From Candidatus Gastranaerophilales bacterium (GTDB taxonomy: Bacteria > Cyanobacteriota > Vampirovibrionia > Gastranaerophilales > Gastranaerophilaceae): a DNA stretch of 43,467 nt. The position numbers and the translations under genes were made by a program. Each line of letters begins with the position of its first letter. The stretch's first letter is position 1. This document shows positions 38,692 through 43,467 of the stretch, one piece after another. A model generated the notes under the pieces. That model searched no databases, was not told the DNA's origin, and saw only the letters and a program-made list of their open reading frames with translations. The stretch is taken from contig CAJULX010000016.1 of the NCBI GenBank assembly GCA_910587245.1, positions 1 to 43,467 of the forward strand. The letters are read 5' to 3'.

Positions 38692-39351
38692 TTAAAATCC
38701 GTTTTCAAGTAAAAATTTTTCATCAATTTTTTGTGAAGAATTGTTTACAAAATTATTATCTTTAAAAAATGTAAATTTTTCAATATATTTTGCCAGAATG
38801 TCGTATTCGATGTTTAAAAAATCACCTTCTTTTAAAAACTGAAAAGTGGTATTTTGAAGGGTATGAGGGATTAAACTTACTTCAAACAGGCTGTTTTCAA
38901 CATATGATACGGTTAAACTTACGCCGTTGAGCGTGATTGAGCCTTTTTCTACAATATATTTTGTATCGGCTTGGATGGAAAAAACCTTTGAAAAGCCGTC
39001 TGTGGTTATCTTTTGAATAGTTCCTACGGTGTCAATATGCCCCTGCACTATGTGTCCGTTAAAACGCCCGTTTGCATTTAGTGCTAATTCCAAGTTTATA
39101 GGGTTTGAACGTTCAAGATACTTTAGATTACTGCGTTTCAGGCTTTCGTTCATTAAATTTACGGTAAAAGTATTGCCTGATAAGGATATCACCGTTGTGC
39201 ACAGACCGTTAAGTGCTATGGAATCGCCTGTTTTGACATTATTAAATTCCGGAAACGTTTTTATATCAACAGATACGGTGATTGTTTTTCCCTGCGTTGA
39301 ATTTTTTATGTCGGAAATTTTTCCTATATGTTGAATTAAGCCTGTAAACAT
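38692..39351 (-). CDS. ribE: riboflavin synthase alpha chain
   Basis: This 219-residue enzyme joins two lumazine molecules into riboflavin. It has the two tandem lumazine-binding barrels of the family, each with a NGxxLTV-type motif (LNGLCTTV in the first, LNGVSLTV in the second), the opening MFTGLIQHIG and the central VQGHIDTVG. The C-terminal tail is slightly longer than usual. It is the first gene of the rib pair and lies just after the terminator of the small gene at 39431. ribD and ribH are not in the window. Confidence 0.95.
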   Translation of the reverse strand: MFTGLIQHIGKISDIKNSTQGKTITVSVDIKTFPEFNNVKTGDSIALNGLCTTVISLSGNTFTVNLMNESLKRSNLKYLERSNPINLELALNANGRFNGHIVQGHIDTVGTIQKITTDGFSKVFSIQADTKYIVEKGSITLNGVSLTVSYVENSLFEVSLIPHTLQNTTFQFLKEGDFLNIEYDILAKYIEKFTFFKDNNFVNNSSQKIDEKFLLENGF

Positions 39352-39368
39352 AAGTAAAATCTAGCATT

Positions 39369-39405
39369 AAAAAAGGCGCCTTGCAATTAAAAATTACAAA
39401 ACGCC
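39369..39405 (-). terminator. intrinsic terminator of the small gene at 39431
   Basis: On the minus strand GGCGTTTTG pairs with CAAGGCGCC (two G-T pairs) around an AT-rich loop that can itself pair, and the stem ends in six T. Confidence 0.8.
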
Positions 39406-39430
39406 AAATTTCCTTTAAATACAGTACTTT

Positions 39431-39628
39431 TTAGGCTAAGAAATTGAGCTTTTGCCCGCAAAGCTTGTATTCTCTCGTGCCGCAGCAGTTTATATCAAGT
39501 TTCTCGCCTTTTTCAAATCTGTTCATTTGATTTTGATAAGCAGCTTGGCTTCTGTTACCGAAGGTTACAGGGTTTGTAACTCTGGTAGCACCTGCTATGG
39601 CTTGATGTGAGGTGATAGGTTGTATCAT
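39431..39628 (-). CDS. small hypothetical protein (65 residues) with strong expression signals
   Basis: I do not recognise the protein. It begins MIQPITSHQAIAGATRVTNPVTFGN and ends with a cysteine-containing basic region (NCCGTREYKLCGQKLNFLA). It has no membrane helix. The start at 39628 is supported by a perfect AGGAGG 4 bases upstream; an ATG at 39664 has none. A near-consensus promoter (39685-39713) and a good terminator frame it, so it is probably a well-expressed monocistronic gene. The three cysteines hint at metal binding, but the pattern is incomplete. Confidence 0.72.
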   Translation of the reverse strand: MIQPITSHQAIAGATRVTNPVTFGNRSQAAYQNQMNRFEKGEKLDINCCGTREYKLCGQKLNFLA

Positions 39629-39684
39629 AAAACCTCCTGTTCCCTTAATCTGCCGTTCTTTCATTATAAAAGTTCAGCCCTACA

Positions 39685-39713
39685 ATTGTAATAAAAACAA
39701 TTATTAATGTCAA
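39685..39713 (-). promoter_or_regulatory. strong sigma70-like promoter of the 65-residue gene
   Basis: On the minus strand a perfect TTGACA (complement of 39708-39713) and TACAAT (complement of 39685-39690) are 17 bases apart. It is the best match to the sigma70 consensus that I found in the window. Confidence 0.75.
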
Positions 39714-39798
39714 CAGCAGATGTGCTGTTAAAAACCGTGATAAATTTTTTTTGCAAAAATTATTGTGTTAAATAAAACAGCGTAAATAATTTTTTCCA

Positions 39799-39807
39799 TG
39801 CTAAAAT
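39799..39807 (+). promoter_or_regulatory. extended -10 promoter of der
   Basis: TG (39799-39800), one base, then TAAAAT (39802-39807) make an extended -10 element. Seven bases separate it from the ATG at 39815, so transcription should begin at or next to the start codon. No convincing -35 box is present. Confidence 0.5.
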
Positions 39808-39814
39808 TGATTTT

Positions 39815-41140
39815 ATGAAAAAGAGTAAATTTGTGGCCGTTGTGGGCAGGCCGAATGTTGGAAAATCCACCCTTATAAATAGAATTTTGGGCGAAAGGCG
39901 CTCTATTGTCGATGATATGCCGGGCGTTACACGCGATAGAATATATTTTGATGCAATCTGGCAGGATAAAGAGTTTGTATTGATTGATACGGGCGGAATT
40001 GTAACCAATGATGACGATGAATTTGTAAACAATATTTTCTCGCAGGCAAAACTTGCGGTGGATGAGGCTGATACCATTCTTTTTGTGGTGGATGCAAAGG
40101 CGGGCTTGAGTCCTTATGATACGGATATTGCAAATATTTTAAGACAATCGGGTAAAGAGGTTATCCTTGTTGTAAATAAAGTGGATTCTATGGCAGAAAT
40201 CGGCAATTGTTCGGATTTTTATGCTCTTGGAATCGGTGAACCGCAGGCGGTATCCGCGCTTCACGGTTCAGGCGGCGTGGGTGATTTATTGGATTTAATT
40301 ACAAAAGATATAGAAAAAAAATCCGATTCCGGTGAGGATGAGGGTGCCGTAAAAATAGCCATTGTGGGCAAACCGAACGCAGGAAAAAGCTCTATTTTGA
40401 ACAATCTGTTGAATGAGAACAGGGCGATTGTTTCCCCTGTATCAGGCACAACCCGCGATACCATTAATTCGGAGGTTATTTATAAAGATAAAGAGTTCAT
40501 TCTTGTTGATACGGCAGGGATAAGGAAAAAATCAAAGGTGGATTACGGCGTGGAGGCATTTGCTGTAGACCGTGCCATCAGGGCAATTCGGGAGGCCGAT
40601 GTTGCGCTTCTTGTGATTGATGCAACCGAGGGGCTCACCGATCAGGATAAAAAAATAGCACAGACTGTTGAAGAAGCAGGCTGCGGGCTGATTGTAGCTT
40701 TTAACAAATGGGATTTGATTAAAAATGTGCAAACCCACAAGCTTGAAAAGCAAATTGAAGATGAAGCGCCGTTTTTAAACTATGCAAAGAAAATTTTTAT
40801 AAGCGCAAAAACGGGGCAAAGGCTGAACCAGATATTTGAAACTGCGGCAGATGTTGCAGTGGAGCGGGATAAGAGAATCCAAACCGGCTTATTGAATAAA
40901 GTTGTAAATGAGGCTGTAGCTTTAAATCCGCCGAATTCAATCAAGGGAAAATTTGCAAAAATTTATTATTCAACTCAGGTAAAGACAAAACCGCCCACTT
41001 TTGTATTATTTGTGAATAATAAAGATTTAATCAAAGATTCTTATAAAAGATATTTATTGAAAAAACTCCGTGATGCATTCGGGTTTTTCGGAACGCCAAT
41101 CAGGGTTTCGTTCAGAGAGAGAGAGAAAAGAGAAGGATAA
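39815..41140 (+). CDS. der: ribosome biogenesis GTPase Der (EngA)
   Basis: This 441-residue double GTPase acts in 50S subunit assembly. The first G domain has GRPNVGKST (11-19), DTGGI and NKVD; the second has GKPNAGKSS, DTAGI and NKWD. A KH-like domain closes the protein (YSTQVKTKPPTFVLFVNN...FFGTPIRVSFRER). No Shine-Dalgarno sequence precedes the ATG, and the -10 box lies unusually close to it. It is first in an operon with plsY (3-base gap) and the malic enzyme gene. Confidence 0.96.
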   Translation: MKKSKFVAVVGRPNVGKSTLINRILGERRSIVDDMPGVTRDRIYFDAIWQDKEFVLIDTGGIVTNDDDEFVNNIFSQAKLAVDEADTILFVVDAKAGLSPYDTDIANILRQSGKEVILVVNKVDSMAEIGNCSDFYALGIGEPQAVSALHGSGGVGDLLDLITKDIEKKSDSGEDEGAVKIAIVGKPNAGKSSILNNLLNENRAIVSPVSGTTRDTINSEVIYKDKEFILVDTAGIRKKSKVDYGVEAFAVDRAIRAIREADVALLVIDATEGLTDQDKKIAQTVEEAGCGLIVAFNKWDLIKNVQTHKLEKQIEDEAPFLNYAKKIFISAKTGQRLNQIFETAADVAVERDKRIQTGLLNKVVNEAVALNPPNSIKGKFAKIYYSTQVKTKPPTFVLFVNNKDLIKDSYKRYLLKKLRDAFGFFGTPIRVSFREREKREG

Positions 41141-41143
41141 GTA

Positions 41144-41770
41144 ATGGATAATGTTATGACATGGGCTTATTTATTGCAAATAGCTGCTTTTTCGTATTTA
41201 ATAGGCTCAATCCCGACAGGATATATTATTGTAAAGACCAAAACCGGAAAAGATATACGGGAAGTGGGTTCAGGCTCTACGGGGGCAACGAATGTAAAAA
41301 GAGTGCTCGGTAAAAAGTGGTTCTTTATTGTAATGCTGCTTGATGCCCTGAAAGGCATGCTGCCTGTGGTGTCTGCTTCTTTAGAAACATCTTCTGCTGC
41401 ATACTTTTACGATAAAAACGGCTTAGCACCGGTAATTGCGGCGATTTTTGTAATAATCGGGCATTCAAAACCGATATTTTTAAAATTTAAAGGCGGAAAA
41501 TCGGTTGCAAGCGGGGTTGGGACAATTATAGCGTTAAATCCCTTTGTCGGACTTTGTTTAGCAGTTATTTGGGGGGTTATAACATACTTTACAAAGTATG
41601 TTTCCGTAGGCTCAATTATAGCGCTTATTTTATCGCCGTTTTTAATGTATTTATTTAAGGCACCCGCTGCATATGTTGTGTATTGCGCGATTGCGGCGGT
41701 TTATGTAACTTATCTGCACAGGGAAAATATTAAACGTCTTCTGAAGGGCGAAGAAAATAAAGTAAGATAG
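41144..41770 (+). CDS. plsY: acyl-phosphate:glycerol-3-phosphate acyltransferase
   Basis: This 208-residue membrane enzyme adds the first acyl chain to glycerol-3-phosphate in phospholipid synthesis. The three family motifs are present: GSIPTGYIIVK near the N-terminus, GSGSTGATNVKR, and the HSKPIFLKFKGGKSVASGVGT loop. Five or so membrane helices match the family. It starts 3 bases after der, a pairing that is common in bacteria. The ribosome site (GAAGGA) overlaps the end of der. Confidence 0.96.
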   Translation: MDNVMTWAYLLQIAAFSYLIGSIPTGYIIVKTKTGKDIREVGSGSTGATNVKRVLGKKWFFIVMLLDALKGMLPVVSASLETSSAAYFYDKNGLAPVIAAIFVIIGHSKPIFLKFKGGKSVASGVGTIIALNPFVGLCLAVIWGVITYFTKYVSVGSIIALILSPFLMYLFKAPAAYVVYCAIAAVYVTYLHRENIKRLLKGEENKVR

Positions 41771-41798
41771 TCTGATTTTGTGGTTTTAAAGGAGAATC

Positions 41799-43301
41799 AT
41801 GAAGATAATCGATATTGTATCAAAAGTAAAAGTTGATTCCAAAGAGCTTTTGGCGCTTGTTTATACGCCCGGAGTAGCAAAGAGCTCCACCGCTATTTAT
41901 GAAGATTATGATAAAGTTTTTGATTTAACAAATCGTTCAAATTCTGTTGCAGTATTGTCTTTTGATTATTTTGAAAGTCTGAAACGCGCGGTATACCTGA
42001 AAGAAACATACGGAGCAGACGCTTTTCCTCTTGAAATTAAGAAAAATGAGCTTAAAGAGGGTGAGCTTGATTTTGTAATTAATAATATTATGCCGAATTT
42101 TATGGGTGTGGATAAGGTCTTAATCGAAGGCGGAGCTTATGATGGCGCGTTTAATATACCGAAAAGAAGCAAGGGGTGCGTTTTATCGGATGATATAAAA
42201 ATAGAGACCCTTGAACCTGTTGAATTAAGGCGTCTGCTCGGCGGGGTTATAGAAACAAATGTGCTTGAAGTTCAGGGTATGTTTGATAATTCTTATAAGC
42301 CTGTTGCAATCGTATCGGATGGCAGTGCGGTTCTTGGTTTGGGGAATATCGGCGCCGAGGCGGGTTTGCCTGTTATGGAAGGCAAAGCGGTATTGTTTAA
42401 GGATTTAGGCGGGGTGAATGCTATGCCTTTGTGTCTCAAAACACAGGTGCCTTCCGAGATTGAGCGGATTGTATTTCTTCTGGAAAATTCTTTTTCAGGA
42501 ATAAATTTAGAGGATATCAGTGCGCCGAGATGTTTTGAGGTTGAACAAAATTTAATCGAAAAATTAAATATTCCCGTTTTCCATGACGACCAGCACGGGA
42601 CGGCGATTGTAGTGCTTGCGGGGCTTTTGAATGCAATGAAGGTTGCAGGCAAGGAATTAGACAAGGTAAAAATTGTTTTTTCAGGTGCGGGTGCCGCAGG
42701 GCAGGCAATTGCAAGGCTTTTAATAAAAATGAGAGAGCTTATTTCGGGCGGAAAAAACGGAACTTGCGGCGGCGGGGGCGCAAATATTTTGATGTTTGAT
42801 AAATTTGGTGCAGTTTATAAAGGACGGAAAGAAAATGACCCTTCTCTTGAAAAGATGGCCGAAATTACTAATTTTGAAGGGTTTAAAGGAAGCTTAAAAG
42901 ACGGTATTAAAGGTGCGGATGTATTTATAGGGGTAAGCACAAAAGGGATTTTGAGCCCCGAGATGGTAAAAAGTATGGCAGATGACCCTGTTATTTTTGC
43001 GATAGCAAACCCCGAGCCTGAAATATTGCCCGATGTGGCGCTTAAAGCAGGTGCAAAGATTGCGGCATCAGGCAGAAGCGATTTTAATAACCAGATAAAT
43101 AATTCGCTTGTTTTCCCCGGACTTTTCAGGGGTGTTCTTGAAAACGGGGTTAAAAAAATTGATGATAAGGTGAAATTGCAGGCGGCTCTTGCGTTAGCGC
43201 AAATTGTATCCGATGAAGAATTAAATGAAAATTACATAATTCCTGATGCTCTTGATAAAAGAGTGCCTTTGGGGTTGCAAAAAATATTTCAGCATGTATG
43301 A
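41799..43301 (+). CDS. malic enzyme (NAD(P)-dependent, decarboxylating) with internal insertion
   Basis: The 500-residue protein should convert malate to pyruvate and CO2 with reduction of NAD or NADP. The catalytic Tyr lies in VYTPGVA (about residue 22), the Lys in EGKAVLFKDLGGVNAMPLCL, and the metal ligands in RCFEVEQ and VFHDDQHGTAIVVLAGL. The Rossmann loop is VFSGAGAAGQAIARLL. Short bacterial malic enzymes are about 390-400 residues. Here about 117 residues (53-169) interrupt the normally continuous NxVAVVSDGTAVLG strand, so that NSVAV and AIVSDGSAVLG are far apart. Everything after it aligns normally. AAAGGAG precedes the ATG. Confidence 0.9.
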   Translation: MKIIDIVSKVKVDSKELLALVYTPGVAKSSTAIYEDYDKVFDLTNRSNSVAVLSFDYFESLKRAVYLKETYGADAFPLEIKKNELKEGELDFVINNIMPNFMGVDKVLIEGGAYDGAFNIPKRSKGCVLSDDIKIETLEPVELRRLLGGVIETNVLEVQGMFDNSYKPVAIVSDGSAVLGLGNIGAEAGLPVMEGKAVLFKDLGGVNAMPLCLKTQVPSEIERIVFLLENSFSGINLEDISAPRCFEVEQNLIEKLNIPVFHDDQHGTAIVVLAGLLNAMKVAGKELDKVKIVFSGAGAAGQAIARLLIKMRELISGGKNGTCGGGGANILMFDKFGAVYKGRKENDPSLEKMAEITNFEGFKGSLKDGIKGADVFIGVSTKGILSPEMVKSMADDPVIFAIANPEPEILPDVALKAGAKIAASGRSDFNNQINNSLVFPGLFRGVLENGVKKIDDKVKLQAALALAQIVSDEELNENYIIPDALDKRVPLGLQKIFQHV

Positions 43302-43411
43302 TTGAAATGTCAGAAATAACGCATGGCAAAAACATGCGGCCCAACATCTCAAATATCAAAAAATAGCCTTTAAAATAAGGTGTTTTGGTGTTTTTAAAAT
43401 TTATGGGTAAA

Positions 43412-43417
43412 TATAAT
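43412..43417 (+). promoter_or_regulatory. -10 box upstream of the last, partial gene
   Basis: TATAAT lies 25 bases before the GTG at 43443, without a clear -35 box. The gap 43302-43442 also holds a small CGCATG/CATGCG hairpin (43320-43338), with no T-run. Confidence 0.4.
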
Positions 43418-43442
43418 ATAAAAAGCGAAAGGTAATAAAAAC

Positions 43443-43467
43443 GTGAGCGAAGAAAAAGAAATTCAAG
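43443..43467 (+). CDS. start of a further gene, cut off by the window end
   Basis: GTG at 43443 follows AAAGG (43428-43432) by 10 bases and opens an uninterrupted frame reading MSEEKEIQ before the window ends. Eight residues are too few to identify the product. Confidence 0.45.

Noticed and set aside
39352..39430. Possible FMN riboswitch before ribE
   Set aside because: The gap is too short and holds only a terminator for the preceding gene; none of the conserved RFN element segments is present.
1..43467. CRISPR arrays, insertion sequences, integrase or phage genes
   Set aside because: No regularly spaced repeats, transposase motifs or attachment-site duplications were seen. The only repetitive DNA is the glycine-coding region of the prepilin-like gene.

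Overview
The window looks like chromosome from a non-photosynthetic relative of Cyanobacteria, most likely the gut Melainabacteria/Gastranaerophilales group (Vampirovibrionia). Three things point there. The ATP synthase cluster has the cyanobacterial gene order a, c, b', b, delta, alpha, gamma, with a duplicated b subunit and without beta and epsilon. An outer membrane is implied by lpxK, a porin-like barrel and an MCE/Mla lipid-transport system. The DNA is AT-rich, and no photosynthesis gene is present. The assignment is an inference from gene content; no 16S rRNA lies in the window.

Layout. Positions 225-5440 (+) hold the ATP synthase operon. Positions 5441-9336 (-) hold an O-methyltransferase, a secreted beta-propeller protein, dnaJ and grpE. 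Positions 9495-11985 (-) hold a small unknown gene, a CNT nucleoside transporter and a nitrilase-superfamily amidase. Positions 12171-14786 hold small lineage-type proteins, an Hsp20 chaperone, dCMP deaminase and a helix-turn-helix protein. Positions 14885-17548 (+) hold a very large prepilin-like, glycine- and cysteine-rich protein. Two paralogous 60-residue proteins (17615-17800 and 18349-18531) flank an XRE regulator, followed by glgC. Positions 19924-23179 (-) hold a zinc-ribbon protein, murI and a peptidoglycan amidase. A 600-base stretch without a convincing gene (23198-23797) ends in a clear terminator plus secD upstream sequence. Positions 23798-26682 (+) hold secD, secF and an XRE/zinc-ribbon protein. 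Positions 26709-29313 (-) hold rimP, nusA and an Fmt-like formyltransferase behind a leader with an apparent attenuator. Then come a porin-like barrel (+), a serA-mlaE-mlaF-mlaD-lpxK operon (-), a GNAT protein, ribBA and ribE (-), a strongly promoted small gene (-), and der-plsY-malic enzyme (+). The first bases of another gene close the window.

How the genes work together. The content is mainly housekeeping: energy conservation (F1Fo synthase), protein folding (GrpE/DnaJ/Hsp20), secretion (SecDF), wall and envelope maintenance (MurI, amidase, LpxK, Mla, PlsY), riboflavin, serine, glycogen and nucleotide metabolism, ribosome maturation and transcription termination (RimP, Der, NusA). Genes are packed into short operons with overlaps of 0-8 bases. 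Intrinsic terminators and sigma70-like promoters are readable in most of the larger gaps.

The least ordinary parts are the prepilin-fused glycine-rich protein with its divergent HTH gene, the rimP-nusA leader, the two paralogous 60-residue proteins, an internal insertion of about 117 residues in the malic enzyme, and several genes whose -10 box lies so close to the start codon that the mRNA may be leaderless. No tRNA, rRNA, CRISPR array, transposase or phage gene was found.
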